Below are positions 47,387 to 57,489 of a stretch of 64,000 nucleotides of DNA, piece by piece; position 1 is the first letter of the stretch; each line of letters begins with the position of its first letter. This stretch comes from Vibrio sp. Of7-15 (GTDB taxonomy: Bacteria > Pseudomonadota > Gammaproteobacteria > Enterobacterales > Vibrionaceae): NCBI RefSeq assembly GCF_022347565.1, contig NZ_JAKRGH010000009.1, positions 124,001 to 188,000 on the forward strand, written 5' to 3'. Below the pieces are notes generated by a model that was given only the letters and a program-made list of their open reading frames with translations, had not been told where the DNA came from and made no database searches. The position numbers and the translations under genes were made by a program.

Positions 47387-48412
47387 ATGAAATCTCTAAT
47401 TAAATTACTCTCCGGTAACCCAAAAGCATTAATTGGTTTAAGTATTTTATTTACCTTTATTTTTATCGCAGTATTCGCTCCTTTCCTGACGGATCATGCG
47501 CCAGATAAACGTACAGGTAAGCCTCATGAATACCCTGCTTTTGCAGTGAAATCTGCCCAAGCAAACCCTGATGGCTGGATCGCACAAAATTTAGCAAACG
47601 ATCGCCGTACACTGCTCATGTCCAAAAAAGCTGAGCACTCAATGGGCACCACTCGTATGGGTCGTGATGTTTGGTCACAATTGGCTCACGGTGCACGTAT
47701 TTCACTGGCTGTTGGCTTTGGTGCTGGCTTAGTCGTATGTTTCTTAGCAACCATTATCGGGGTATCAGCAGGTTACTTTGGCGGTAAGGTGGATGACGTT
47801 CTCACCGCAGCCATGAACATCATGTTAGTAATCCCGCAGTTCCCGCTACTGTTTGTATTAGCCGCCTTTATCGGTGAGGCAGGACCGCTCACCATCGCCT
47901 TAATCATAGGTATGACTTCCTGGGCATGGGGGGCACGTGTAATACGTTCACAAACCTTAGCGCTCCGTGAAAAGGAGTTTGTAAAAGCTGCTGAAGTATT
48001 AGGTGAGTCATCACTGCGCATCATCTTAGTCGAGATTCTACCGAACCTAATCTCCATCGTAGGTGCGAGCTTCATTGGTTCTGTGATGTACGCCATCATG
48101 ATGGAATCAACCATCTCATTCCTAGGCCTTGGTGATCCAAGCACCATCAGCTGGGGAATCATGCTCTACAACGTACAAACATCCTCTGCAATCTTAGTTG
48201 GCGCGTGGTGGGAACTGATTGCTCCATGTATGGCACTGACTTTACTCGCGATTGGTCTTGCTCTGCTTAACTTTGCCGTGGATGAAATTGCGAACCCGCA
48301 GCTTCGCTCTCACAAAGGCATGAAGCGCTGGAAAAACCTAGCAAAACAAGAAAAAACAGAACGCACACCAGAACAAGTACCACAAAATGCACTATGGAGC
48401 GGAGATAAATAA
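47387..48412 (+). CDS. chitin-oligosaccharide ABC transporter permease 2 (DppC-like)
   Basis: A 341-residue permease of the DppC/OppC class. After the first helix (about 15-35) comes a periplasmic stretch with HSMGTTRMGRDVWSQLAHGAR (broken here by the family's variable residues), then five helices. The EAA loop is EFVKAAEVLGESSLRIILVE (about 197-216). It is the partner of the preceding permease, and the gene for the first ATPase begins one base after its stop. The tail beyond residue 305 is polar and lies in the cytoplasm. Confidence 0.93.
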   Translation: MKSLIKLLSGNPKALIGLSILFTFIFIAVFAPFLTDHAPDKRTGKPHEYPAFAVKSAQANPDGWIAQNLANDRRTLLMSKKAEHSMGTTRMGRDVWSQLAHGARISLAVGFGAGLVVCFLATIIGVSAGYFGGKVDDVLTAAMNIMLVIPQFPLLFVLAAFIGEAGPLTIALIIGMTSWAWGARVIRSQTLALREKEFVKAAEVLGESSLRIILVEILPNLISIVGASFIGSVMYAIMMESTISFLGLGDPSTISWGIMLYNVQTSSAILVGAWWELIAPCMALTLLAIGLALLNFAVDEIANPQLRSHKGMKRWKNLAKQEKTERTPEQVPQNALWSGDK

Positions 48413-48413
48413 T

Positions 48414-49397
48414 ATGACTACGCCACAAGTTTCAATCCGCAACCTATGCGTAGACTACATCACAGACGCTGGCGATGTACGAGCAGTAAACAACGTAAGC
48501 TTTGATATTGGTAAAGGTGAAGTATTTGGCCTAGCTGGTGAGTCTGGCTGTGGTAAATCTACTGTTGCTTTCTCTCTAATGCGCCTGCATAAGCCGCCTG
48601 CGTTTATCACGGGTGGTGAAGTATTGTTCAACGGTGAAGACATTCTTAAATACAGCGATGACCAAATGCAGGCTTTCCGCTGGAGTGAAATGTCCATGGT
48701 ATTCCAAAGTGCCATGAACGCCTTAAACCCAGTATTAACAATGGAAGAGCAGTTCTGTGACGTCCTAATGCGTCACACGAACATGACTCGCCAGCAAGCG
48801 GTTCGCCGCGCTGAAGGCTTATTAGAAATTGTAGACATTCACCCGAACCGATTGACTGATTACCCTCACCAGTTCTCTGGCGGTATGCGTCAGCGCTTGG
48901 TTATTGCCATTGCACTGGCACTGAACCCAAAAATGATCATCATGGATGAACCAACAACTGCACTCGATGTTGTGGTTCAACGTGAGATTTTACAAAAGAT
49001 TTATGCGCTTAAAGAAGAATTTGGCTTTTCAATCTTGTTCATTACTCATGACTTATCGTTGATGGTGGAATTTTCAGATCGCATCGGAATCATGTACTCC
49101 GGCGAGCTGATTGAAGTAGCGCCATCACAGCAAATCCTTGAAACGCCATACCACCCGTACACAAGAGGTTTGGGTAGCTCATTCCCTCCTCTAACAGGCC
49201 CGAAAACCAAGCTGACAGGCATTCCAGGTAACCCATTAAACTTACTTGAGATTCCACAAGGTTGTCGTTTCCAGGCTCGTTGCGATCGCGTTCAGGATCT
49301 TTGCCGTGAACAATCCACATTGTTGCGTCAAATCGAACCGAACCGTTTATCAAACTGCCACTTCTACGATCAAGCTATCGCAGTATCAAAAGCTTAA
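48414..49397 (+). CDS. chitin-oligosaccharide ABC transporter ATPase 1 (DppD-like)
   Basis: A 327-residue ATPase with Walker A GESGCGKST (about 41-49), signature FSGGMRQR (about 154-161), Walker B MIIMDEPTTALD (about 172-183) and the switch histidine in FITHDLSL. The C-terminal oligopeptide-transporter domain has CRFQARCDRVQDLC. ATG 48414 is chosen: an in-frame ATG nine codons upstream would overlap the permease gene, while GCGGAG stands before 48414. Together with the next ATPase it energises import. Confidence 0.94.
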   Translation: MTTPQVSIRNLCVDYITDAGDVRAVNNVSFDIGKGEVFGLAGESGCGKSTVAFSLMRLHKPPAFITGGEVLFNGEDILKYSDDQMQAFRWSEMSMVFQSAMNALNPVLTMEEQFCDVLMRHTNMTRQQAVRRAEGLLEIVDIHPNRLTDYPHQFSGGMRQRLVIAIALALNPKMIIMDEPTTALDVVVQREILQKIYALKEEFGFSILFITHDLSLMVEFSDRIGIMYSGELIEVAPSQQILETPYHPYTRGLGSSFPPLTGPKTKLTGIPGNPLNLLEIPQGCRFQARCDRVQDLCREQSTLLRQIEPNRLSNCHFYDQAIAVSKA

Positions 49398-49419
49398 CAG
49401 GGATATTTAGGAGTAAATT

Positions 49420-50415
49420 ATGAGCAAAGATTTTGGCGAATTACTGGTGGAAGGTAAAAACCTAGTTAAAGACTTCCCTGTTAGCAGTAATGCCCTAAAA
49501 CAGCCAATGATGCGCGCCATCAACGACGTATCATTCAAAATGTACAAAAGCCGTGGGTTATCTGTGGTAGGTGAATCCGGTTCTGGTAAATCCACCACAG
49601 CGAAAATGATCGCAAAGATGTATGCACCATCACAAGGTACCATTGAGTACAAAGGTCGTGATATCCAGAGCATTTCTAAAAAAGCCGATCTCATGAACTA
49701 CCGTGAAGGTGTTCAAATGGTGTGGCAAGACCCGTTTGGTTCATTAAACCCAACTCACAACATCTTCCATCACATTGCTCGCCCGCTCTTGATCCACAAA
49801 AAAGTGACATCGGGTAATAAAAAAGAACTCGAAGAACGTGTGTATTCTCTGCTTGAACAAGTAGGTTTGATACCACCAAAAGAGACAGCGGCAAAATTCC
49901 CACATCAACTGTCAGGTGGCCAGCGCCAGCGTGTGAACTTAGCACGTAACATTGCCGTTGGCGCCGAAGTGGTTCTGGCGGACGAGCCAACCTCTATGCT
50001 TGATGTGTCTATTCGTGCCGGTGTTCTTAACTTGATGGAAGAGATGAAGTTTGAGCAAAAAATGTCTCTGTTATACATCACGCATGACATTGCCACCGCT
50101 CGATACATTGCAGAAGATCTTGCTGTTATGTACGTAGGCCACATGGTGGAATGGGGGGATACTGAAGAGATCATTCACCATCCTCAACATCCATATACTC
50201 AGCTTCTTGTCTCTGCTGTTCCAGATCCAAGTAAATCGATCCACACAAAACTGAAAGGTAATAAAGGTGAGATCCCACTATGGACTCCTGAATCTGCTGG
50301 CTGCCCATTCGCAGGGCGCTGCCAACAGGCATCAGATAAATGTCGCGAGCAACTACCTGGTGTGACTCAACTTTCAGACAACCACTTTGTTCGTTGTTAC
50401 CTATACGAAAACTAA
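49420..50415 (+). CDS. chitin-oligosaccharide ABC transporter ATPase 2 (DppF-like)
   Basis: A 331-residue ATPase with Walker A GESGSGKST (about 51-59), signature LSGGQRQRV (about 165-173), Walker B VVLADEPTSMLDVS (about 184-197) and YITHDIATARY. The C-terminal cysteine-containing segment CPFAGRCQQASDKC is typical of DppF/OppF proteins. TTTAGGAG precedes the ATG. It forms the heterodimeric motor with the DppD-like subunit. The next gene follows after 24 bases with a strong AGGAGG. Confidence 0.94.
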   Translation: MSKDFGELLVEGKNLVKDFPVSSNALKQPMMRAINDVSFKMYKSRGLSVVGESGSGKSTTAKMIAKMYAPSQGTIEYKGRDIQSISKKADLMNYREGVQMVWQDPFGSLNPTHNIFHHIARPLLIHKKVTSGNKKELEERVYSLLEQVGLIPPKETAAKFPHQLSGGQRQRVNLARNIAVGAEVVLADEPTSMLDVSIRAGVLNLMEEMKFEQKMSLLYITHDIATARYIAEDLAVMYVGHMVEWGDTEEIIHHPQHPYTQLLVSAVPDPSKSIHTKLKGNKGEIPLWTPESAGCPFAGRCQQASDKCREQLPGVTQLSDNHFVRCYLYEN

Positions 50416-50439
50416 ACACTCGTATATTCAGGAGGAAAC

Positions 50440-52149
50440 ATGCAGCTGTTAACAAATCATATTGGTTACGAACGTCTTGGTAGTAAACAGGCTGTTTTGC
50501 AGGTCTCATCTGCCATTACAGCAACCACTGCCAATCTTGTCTGCTGCCAAGACGAGCGTACCATAATGCAGCTGCCTCTTAAGGCCTGTGGTCCGGTCGC
50601 CGAATGGCAAGACTGGTATTATTATCAAATTGATTTTTCAGGTTTCACTGATGAAGGAACCTTTTTACTTCAAGTTGATGAGTGCCAATCTCACCCATTT
50701 CGCATTACCGAGGGGCTATTAATGCAACGTACATTTTCAGATGTACTGCATTATTTTAAATCTCAGCGTTGTGGCGGAATCTACGATAAACAAGATCGTA
50801 ATGTTCCATTGTTTGGTTCAGAACGAACAGTGGACGTTCGTGGTGGCTGGTACGACGCATCCGGTGACGTCAGTAAATACTTAAGTCACCTTTCTTACAG
50901 TAACTACCTTAATCCTCAGCAGACACCGATGGTAGTATGGAATATGTTAAAAGGCCTTGAGTTGCTCGAAGAGCGCCAAGACTTTACTAACTTTTCACGC
51001 ATCCGACTAACGGAAGAAGCACTATTTGGCGCAGACTTTTTACTGCGCATGCAAGACCCTCAGGGTTACTTTTATATAACGGTTTTTGATCGTTGGAGTA
51101 AATCCACGGGGCAACGGGAGATTTGTGCTTATGCCACTCAAGATGGCCATAAATCTGCAGACTACCAAGCAGGTTTTCGCCAAGGTGGTGGCATAGCCAT
51201 TGCGGCACTAGCAGCAGCGGCACGCTTGCCTCAAGGTGCCGATTTTACAACTCAAGAATACCAAAATGCCGCAGAAACGGGCTATTGGCATTTAAGAGAA
51301 AACAACCTTAAGTACTTAAACAACGGTGAAGAGAACATCATCGATTGTTATTGTGCATTAATCGCAGCCACTGAATTATACAAAACGACTCATGACACGC
51401 GTTATTTAAGTGAAAGTCGTGACTGGGCGAAAAAGTTATCTCACTACCAATATTCCGATCATCAACACTGTGATTATTGGGCAGCAAATAGTGATGGTAG
51501 TCGCCCATATTTTCATGCTGCGGAAGCGGGACTACCTGCGATTGCTTTAACTCAATACCTTGCTGTGGAGGAGGACTCAACCCTTCGGGAGAGCTACAAA
51601 GAGGTATTGGTTAAAGCACTCCAGTTTGAATTAACCATTAGTACTGAAGTCAACAATCCATTTGGTTACCCACGTCAATACGTCAAACCCGTTAACGACC
51701 ATAAGCGCAGTGCGTTTTTTGTCGCTCATGACAATGAAAGTGGTTACTGGTGGCAAGGAGAGAATGCACGTTTAGGCTCATTAGCTTCTATGGCTTACTT
51801 AGCTAAACCTTGGCTCTCTGATCCTAAATTGATAAGCAAACTTGATAATTTTGCCCAGCATTGCTTGAACTGGGTTGTTGGTCTGAACCCTTATGACATG
51901 TGTATGCTCGATGGACATGGGCATAACAACCCAGACTACTTACCACACCTTGGCTTTTTTAATGCGAAAGGTGGCGTTTGCAATGGCATTACTGCTGGCT
52001 TTGACAACGAAGAAGACATTGCATTTAACCCTCAGCCCCATGGTGAAGACATGCTCCAAAACTGGCGCTGGGGTGAGCAATGGATCCCACATGGCGCTTG
52101 GTATTTATTAGCCATTATGAGCCAATTTTCGGAGCTAAAGCATGACTGA
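50440..52149 (+). CDS. GH9 family exo-beta-D-glucosaminidase (cytoplasmic)
   Basis: A 569-residue glycoside hydrolase family 9 protein, often annotated endoglucanase-related. It has an N-terminal immunoglobulin-like domain (about 1-90) and the (alpha/alpha)6 barrel with DVRGGWYDASGDVSKY (about 131-146, catalytic base region) and the late NEEDIAFNPQPHGEDM region holding the acid. There is no signal peptide, so it works in the cytoplasm on imported sugar. A Photobacterium profundum homologue has been reported to release glucosamine from chitosan oligosaccharides, which fits this operon better than cellulose breakdown. AGGAGG lies before the ATG. The gene overlaps the glucosamine kinase gene by 8 bases, consistent with glucosamine being the product. 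Confidence 0.9.
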   Translation: MQLLTNHIGYERLGSKQAVLQVSSAITATTANLVCCQDERTIMQLPLKACGPVAEWQDWYYYQIDFSGFTDEGTFLLQVDECQSHPFRITEGLLMQRTFSDVLHYFKSQRCGGIYDKQDRNVPLFGSERTVDVRGGWYDASGDVSKYLSHLSYSNYLNPQQTPMVVWNMLKGLELLEERQDFTNFSRIRLTEEALFGADFLLRMQDPQGYFYITVFDRWSKSTGQREICAYATQDGHKSADYQAGFRQGGGIAIAALAAAARLPQGADFTTQEYQNAAETGYWHLRENNLKYLNNGEENIIDCYCALIAATELYKTTHDTRYLSESRDWAKKLSHYQYSDHQHCDYWAANSDGSRPYFHAAEAGLPAIALTQYLAVEEDSTLRESYKEVLVKALQFELTISTEVNNPFGYPRQYVKPVNDHKRSAFFVAHDNESGYWWQGENARLGSLASMAYLAKPWLSDPKLISKLDNFAQHCLNWVVGLNPYDMCMLDGHGHNNPDYLPHLGFFNAKGGVCNGITAGFDNEEDIAFNPQPHGEDMLQNWRWGEQWIPHGAWYLLAIMSQFSELKHD

Positions 52150-53017
52150 ATTATACGTAGGTATTGACGGTGGCGGCACATCTTGCCGCGCACGTATTCG
52201 AAACGCACAGGGCGACTTTCTTGCCGAAGCCAAAACCGGGAGCGCCAATATCTTACTCGGTGTTGAAATCGCGATGGCTTCGATTATTGACGCTATCTCT
52301 GATGCCGCTCAACAAGCAAACTTAACCAAAGCGGACTTTTCTCGTATGCATGTAGGGCTGGCTTTAGCTGGCGCAGAGCAAAAATCTGCATGGCATGCAT
52401 TTATGGATCAGCCCCACCCTTTTGCCAGTGTCGTTCTTAATACTGATGCCTATGGCGCTTGCCTTGGCGCTCACAATGGCCAAGACGGTGCAATTATGAT
52501 CGCAGGCACGGGCTCGTGTGGCATTTTATTAAAAAGTGGTGAACAGCATGTAGTTGGAGGCAGAGAGTTTCCAATATCAGACCAAGGTGGCGGTGCCATC
52601 ATGGGATTACGCCTGATCCAACAAGTTTTACTTGGCGTTGACGGTATCAAACCATTAACACCACTGGCTCAACATGTTATGGCTACTTTTGATAACGAAG
52701 TCGACAATGTCGTGAGCTGGTCAAAAACGGCGCGCCCTTGCGATTACGGCAAATTTTCACCAGCAATCTTCGAATTTGCTCTGCAACATGACTCTCTTGC
52801 CATCGACATGCTGCAACAAACCGCAGCAGATATCGAGATGTTTCTAACTGGCCTCAACCATAAAGGAGCAGAACAAATCGCTCTTATGGGAAGCATTGGA
52901 GAGCGTATCGTCGACTGGCTTTCTCCACCAGCTCAACAATGGCTCGTTGAACCCGCTTGTGACGCCATTGACGGTGCCATTCAAATGGCAGGTAAACCAA
53001 AACACAATCTTTATTAA
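52142..53017 (+). CDS. gspK: glucosamine-specific kinase GspK
   Basis: A 291-residue kinase of the BadF/BadG/BcrA/D ATPase fold (also seen in GlcNAc kinases). The phosphate 1 loop is VGIDGGGTSCRARI (about 6-19), and IMIAGTGSCGILL (about 120) is the phosphate 2 loop; a GGREFPISDQGGGAIMGLRLIQ region (about 140-160) follows. V. cholerae GspK phosphorylates glucosamine to glucosamine-6-phosphate. Here it starts inside the end of the GH9 gene, so translation of the enzyme making glucosamine is coupled to the one using it. Confidence 0.92.
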   Translation: MTELYVGIDGGGTSCRARIRNAQGDFLAEAKTGSANILLGVEIAMASIIDAISDAAQQANLTKADFSRMHVGLALAGAEQKSAWHAFMDQPHPFASVVLNTDAYGACLGAHNGQDGAIMIAGTGSCGILLKSGEQHVVGGREFPISDQGGGAIMGLRLIQQVLLGVDGIKPLTPLAQHVMATFDNEVDNVVSWSKTARPCDYGKFSPAIFEFALQHDSLAIDMLQQTAADIEMFLTGLNHKGAEQIALMGSIGERIVDWLSPPAQQWLVEPACDAIDGAIQMAGKPKHNLY

Positions 53018-53034
53018 AATAAGGATGGGGAATA

Positions 53035-54960
53035 ATGAATTACCGTGTTGATCTAACCGTTCTAAGTGAAAAAAATCAAATCAGCCGCTTTGGTTTAACG
53101 CTGCATAATTTAAGTGAACAAGATTTAAATGATTGGACGCTAAATTTCACGATTGATCGTTTTGTTGATCCAGCGTCAATACAAAACGCCCATTTACATC
53201 AAGTCGGTAGCTTGTGCACCATCACACCAAATGACAACCAACCACTACCTGCGAATAGCCACTACTATGTTGAATTCATCATCCGTACAGCGCCATTTCG
53301 TTACTTAAGTGATGGCTTGGATGATGCTTATATTTCAGTTAAACAAAATAACGAAAAGATAAAGCTAGCCGTTGATATTACGCCAATCATGCTGGCATCC
53401 CCATACAGTGAACGATCCCAGTATCCAGAACCACCAGCAGCGGATATTGCCATTATTCCAAAGCCGCAGAGCCTTATTGTCTCTGAAGGTCGCTTCATCT
53501 TATCAGAATTAACAACCATCTCTGCACTGACTTCGCTATCGGAGCCCGCTGCACGTTGGTTACGTGAAGAACTGTCTGCGCATATTAATGAGCAAGTGCA
53601 ACTGAGTGATAACGGTACGATCGAATTCAAACTCAACCCAGTCTTAGCTGACGAGGCTTATTCATTAACTTCGACCACTCAACAAGTCTTAATTGAAGCA
53701 AATTCACACCAAGGCTTTATTCATGCAGTTGCCAGTCTATTACAACTGTTACCAGCATCAGCCCAAGGTAATGGTGATTATGGTTATTCGCTGCCGTGTG
53801 TGGACATCAATGACGCGCCGCGTTTTGGCTACCGTGGCATGATGCTCGATTGTGCACGACACTTTCACTCTGTCGATAAAGTAAAACGTTTAATCAACCA
53901 ATTGGCTTACTACAAGTTCAACGTTTTCCATTGGCACTTAACGGATGATGAAGGCTGGCGGATTGCGATCAATGCTTACCCACAACTCACTGATGTGGGT
54001 GCTTGGCGCGGTCCAGAGCAAACCATCGAAGCGCAATATACTAAAATATCAGAAAAACACGGTGGCTTTTATTCCCAGCAAGACATCAAGGATGTTATTC
54101 GCTATGCAGAACAACGTGGCATTACCATCATCCCAGAAATTGATATTCCGGGGCATTGCCGCGCAGCCATAAAGTCATTGCCTGAATTGCTAGTGGACCC
54201 TGATGATCACTCCCAATATCGTAGCATTCAACATTACACCGACAACATTTTATCCCCTGCTCTTGAAGGTACCTACACCTTTTTAGAAACCGTGTTGGAT
54301 GAAGTGTGTGATTTATTTCCAGCCCCATACGTTCATATCGGCGCAGATGAAGTACCAGGAGGTGCTTGGACTGACAGCGAGAAATGCCGCCAGCTAATGG
54401 ACCAACACGGTTACTCTGATCCCAAAGAACTTCAAGGACATTTGCTGCGCTTTGCAGAAAAGAAATTACAAAGTCGTGGTAAACGCATGCTGGGATGGGA
54501 AGAAGCCCAGCATGGCGATAAAGTCAGTAAAGAAACCATTATCTATTCATGGCAGAGCGAAGAAGCAGGCCTTAAATGTGCTCAATCTGGCTATGACGTT
54601 GTTATGCAGCCCGGCCAATACACTTACCTCGACTTGGTACAAGACTTCGCTCCAGAAGAACCCGGTGTGGATTGGGCTGGAACGCTACCACTAGAGAAAA
54701 CCTACCGCTATGAACCTCTTGCCGAATTATCAAATGATGATCCGGTTCGTCAACATATCTTAGGCATCCAATGCGCACTGTGGTGTGAAATCATTAATAA
54801 CCAAAGTCGTATGGATTACATGCTTTTCCCTCGCCTTCTTGCCATTGCAGAAGTGTGTTGGACAGACAATAAAAATCGTAACTGGGAAAACTTTTTATCT
54901 CGTTTACAAGGACGGTTACCAACCCTAAAACGTCAGGGTGTTAACTTCCGCCAGCAATAA
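53035..54960 (+). CDS. GH20 beta-N-acetylhexosaminidase
   Basis: A 641-residue family 20 enzyme that removes terminal GlcNAc from chitin oligosaccharides. An N-terminal beta-rich domain (about 1-140) precedes a GH20b domain (about 145-260) and the TIM barrel: NVFHWHLTDDEGWRI (about 298-312), IIPEIDIPGHCRA and the catalytic pair D438-E439 in HIGADEVPGG. No signal peptide is visible, so it acts in the cytoplasm, as the V. cholerae enzyme of this operon does. AAGGATGGGG precedes the ATG. The gene follows gspK by 17 bases. Confidence 0.94.
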   Translation: MNYRVDLTVLSEKNQISRFGLTLHNLSEQDLNDWTLNFTIDRFVDPASIQNAHLHQVGSLCTITPNDNQPLPANSHYYVEFIIRTAPFRYLSDGLDDAYISVKQNNEKIKLAVDITPIMLASPYSERSQYPEPPAADIAIIPKPQSLIVSEGRFILSELTTISALTSLSEPAARWLREELSAHINEQVQLSDNGTIEFKLNPVLADEAYSLTSTTQQVLIEANSHQGFIHAVASLLQLLPASAQGNGDYGYSLPCVDINDAPRFGYRGMMLDCARHFHSVDKVKRLINQLAYYKFNVFHWHLTDDEGWRIAINAYPQLTDVGAWRGPEQTIEAQYTKISEKHGGFYSQQDIKDVIRYAEQRGITIIPEIDIPGHCRAAIKSLPELLVDPDDHSQYRSIQHYTDNILSPALEGTYTFLETVLDEVCDLFPAPYVHIGADEVPGGAWTDSEKCRQLMDQHGYSDPKELQGHLLRFAEKKLQSRGKRMLGWEEAQHGDKVSKETIIYSWQSEEAGLKCAQSGYDVVMQPGQYTYLDLVQDFAPEEPGVDWAGTLPLEKTYRYEPLAELSNDDPVRQHILGIQCALWCEIINNQSRMDYMLFPRLLAIAEVCWTDNKNRNWENFLSRLQGRLPTLKRQGVNFRQQ

Positions 54961-54997
54961 AATTCACAATATTTATGAAATTGTAAGGATATAACCA

Positions 54998-57397
54998 ATG
55001 AAATACGGCCATTTCGATAACGATAACCGAGAGTATGTGATCACTCGCCCTGACGTGCCTGCACCATGGACAAACTACCTTGGCACAGAGCACTTCTGTA
55101 CTGTCATCTCCCATAATGCTGGTGGTTACTCATTCTACAAATCTCCAGAGTACAACCGCGTGACTAAATTCCGCCCTAACTCAACATTCGATCGCCCAGG
55201 ACACTACGTCTATCTTCGCGATGATGAAACTGGCGATTATTGGTCTATTTCATGGCAGCCTGTTGCCAAAAGCTTAGAAGAAGCAAATTACGAGATTCGT
55301 CATGGCTTGTCTTACTCGACATTCAAATGTGATTACAATGGTATCTCTGCTAAGAAAACCTTGTTTGTACCTGTTGGTGAAGATGCCGAAGTGTGGGATG
55401 TTGTCATCAAAAATGACAGCGATAAGCCACGTACAATCAGCGCGTTTTCATTTGTTGAGTTTTCATTCAGCCATATCCAGTCTGATAACCAAAACCACCA
55501 AATGAGCCTTTACTCGGCTGGCACATCGTATAATGAGGGCGTTCTAGAATACGACCTGTACTACAACACCGATGATAAAACTGGCCATTATTACTTAGCA
55601 GCCAGCTTTGATCCTGATAGCTACGATGGCCAACGTGATGCCTTCATTGGCAACTACCGTGACGAATCTAACCCAATAGCGCTTGAAAACGGTAAATGCT
55701 CAAACTCAGCGCAGACCTGTTATAACCACTGCGGTTCATTACACAAACAATTTGTGATTCAACCAGGTGAAGAAGTGCGTTTTGTGTACATCTTAGGTGT
55801 GGGTAAAGGTGAAGGCGCGGTACTTCGTGAACGCTACCAAGATCTAGCGAATGTGGATGCCGCTTACCAAGCGATTAAAGAACACTGGGACACTCGCTGT
55901 AATAAATTCCAAGTAAAATCCCCTAACGAAGGCCTTGATACAATGCTTAATGCATGGACTCTGTACCAAGCAGAAACCTGTGTTGTATGGTCTCGTTTTG
56001 CCTCATTTATTGAAGTAGGCGGTCGTACAGGGCTTGGCTATCGTGATACCGCTCAAGACTCCATGGCCGTGCCACACACCAACCCGCACATGACCAAAAA
56101 GCGTATTATCGATCTACTGCGTGGACAAGTGAAAGAAGGTTATGGCCTACACCTATTTGATCCAGACTGGTTCGATCCAAACATGGCCGATGTAGAGCCA
56201 TCAAAGTCACCAACCGTAGTACCAACACCAAGTGATGACGATAAAATTCACGGCCTAGATGACACCTGCTCTGACGATGCACTGTGGTTGGTACCAACCA
56301 TCTGCCGCTACGTAATGGAGACAGGGGAAACCGAATTCTTTGATGAAGTGGTTACGTACGCGGATGGCGGTGAAGGCACCGTTTATGAGCATATGATCCG
56401 AGTATTAGAGTTCTCAGCAAAACACGTTGGCCAAACAGGGATCTGTAAAGGCTTACGCGCTGATTGGAACGACTGCCTAAACTTAGGTGGTGGTGAGTCA
56501 GCCATGGTGTCATTCCTACACTACTGGGCGATTCAAGAGTTCGTTGATTGTGCCAACTTCTTAGGTAAAACCGACGATGCTGAAAAATACTCTATCATGG
56601 CTGAAGGCGTAAAAGCGGCCTGTGAAGATCACTTATGGGATGGCGAGTGGTACATCCGTGGTATTACCAAAAATGGTGAAAAGGTCGGCACCGATACACA
56701 AGCCGAAGGTAAAGTTCACTTAGAATCAAATACATGGGCTGTCGTCTCAGGGGCAGCTTCTGAAGAACGTGGCCGCAAAGCAATGGATTCAGTCGATGAA
56801 TACTTATACTCAGACTATGGCCTCCACTTAAACGCCCCTTCTTTTGCAACACCAAACGATGACATTGGTTTCGTGACTCGTGTTTATCAAGGCGTAAAAG
56901 AAAATGGCGCAATCTTCTCTCACCCTAACCCATGGGCTTGGGTTGCTGAAGCAAAATTAGGTCGAGGGGATCGTGCAATGAAATTCTACGACGCTCTAAA
57001 CCCTTACAACCAAAACGACATGATTGAAACTCGCTACGCTGAACCTTATTCATACGTTCAGTTTGTTATGGGACGAGATCACCAGGATCATGGCCGAGCT
57101 AACCACCCTTGGTTAACAGGTACCTCTGGCTGGGCTTATGTTGCCGCTACCAACTGGATTTTAGGTGTTCGCCTGAATTTTGATGGCCTGATTGTGGATC
57201 CATGTATCCCAACAGAATGGCCTGGATTTGAAGTTCATCGTGAATGGCGTGGTGCCACTTTTGATATCAAAGTTGAAAATCCAAACAACGTAAGTAAAGG
57301 GGTGGCCTCCATCACTTTAAATGGCGAAGCAATCGAAGGTCCTATCCCAGCACAGCCGTCTGGAAGCGTTAACCAAGTTGTTGTTGTAATGGGCTAG
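54998..57397 (+). CDS. chbP: N,N'-diacetylchitobiose phosphorylase
   Basis: A 799-residue GH94 enzyme that splits (GlcNAc)2 with phosphate into GlcNAc-1-phosphate and GlcNAc, saving one ATP. It has the beta-sandwich domain, linker helices and (alpha/alpha)6 barrel of the family; the general acid is D489 in LRADWNDCLNLGG (D492 in the V. proteolyticus enzyme). GGRTGLGYRDTAQDSM and the late RGATFDIKVENP are further family stretches. AAGGAT precedes the ATG. A hairpin follows the stop codon, before the mutase gene that would use its product. Confidence 0.95.
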   Translation: MKYGHFDNDNREYVITRPDVPAPWTNYLGTEHFCTVISHNAGGYSFYKSPEYNRVTKFRPNSTFDRPGHYVYLRDDETGDYWSISWQPVAKSLEEANYEIRHGLSYSTFKCDYNGISAKKTLFVPVGEDAEVWDVVIKNDSDKPRTISAFSFVEFSFSHIQSDNQNHQMSLYSAGTSYNEGVLEYDLYYNTDDKTGHYYLAASFDPDSYDGQRDAFIGNYRDESNPIALENGKCSNSAQTCYNHCGSLHKQFVIQPGEEVRFVYILGVGKGEGAVLRERYQDLANVDAAYQAIKEHWDTRCNKFQVKSPNEGLDTMLNAWTLYQAETCVVWSRFASFIEVGGRTGLGYRDTAQDSMAVPHTNPHMTKKRIIDLLRGQVKEGYGLHLFDPDWFDPNMADVEPSKSPTVVPTPSDDDKIHGLDDTCSDDALWLVPTICRYVMETGETEFFDEVVTYADGGEGTVYEHMIRVLEFSAKHVGQTGICKGLRADWNDCLNLGGGESAMVSFLHYWAIQEFVDCANFLGKTDDAEKYSIMAEGVKAACEDHLWDGEWYIRGITKNGEKVGTDTQAEGKVHLESNTWAVVSGAASEERGRKAMDSVDEYLYSDYGLHLNAPSFATPNDDIGFVTRVYQGVKENGAIFSHPNPWAWVAEAKLGRGDRAMKFYDALNPYNQNDMIETRYAEPYSYVQFVMGRDHQDHGRANHPWLTGTSGWAYVAATNWILGVRLNFDGLIVDPCIPTEWPGFEVHREWRGATFDIKVENPNNVSKGVASITLNGEAIEGPIPAQPSGSVNQVVVVMG

Positions 57398-57404
57398 TCA
57401 TAAA

Positions 57405-57428
57405 GGTGCGCTTTACTTTAAGCGCACC
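57405..57428 (+). other. hairpin between chbP and the hexose-phosphate mutase gene
   Basis: GGTGCGCTT (57405-57413) pairs with AAGCGCACC (57420-57428) over a 6-base loop; only a short T-run (AATTTT) follows. It may act as a weak terminator or an mRNA-stabilising element within the operon. Confidence 0.6.
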
Positions 57429-57489
57429 AATTTTGGTTCCCTATTTGGAACCTGCCTTACGCACAACGCGAGAGAAATAGGAGTTTTAC

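Noticed and set aside
50440-52149. A secreted cellulase
   Set aside because: Although GH9 enzymes are often cellulases, this one has no signal peptide and sits between the chitin transporter and glucosamine kinase genes.
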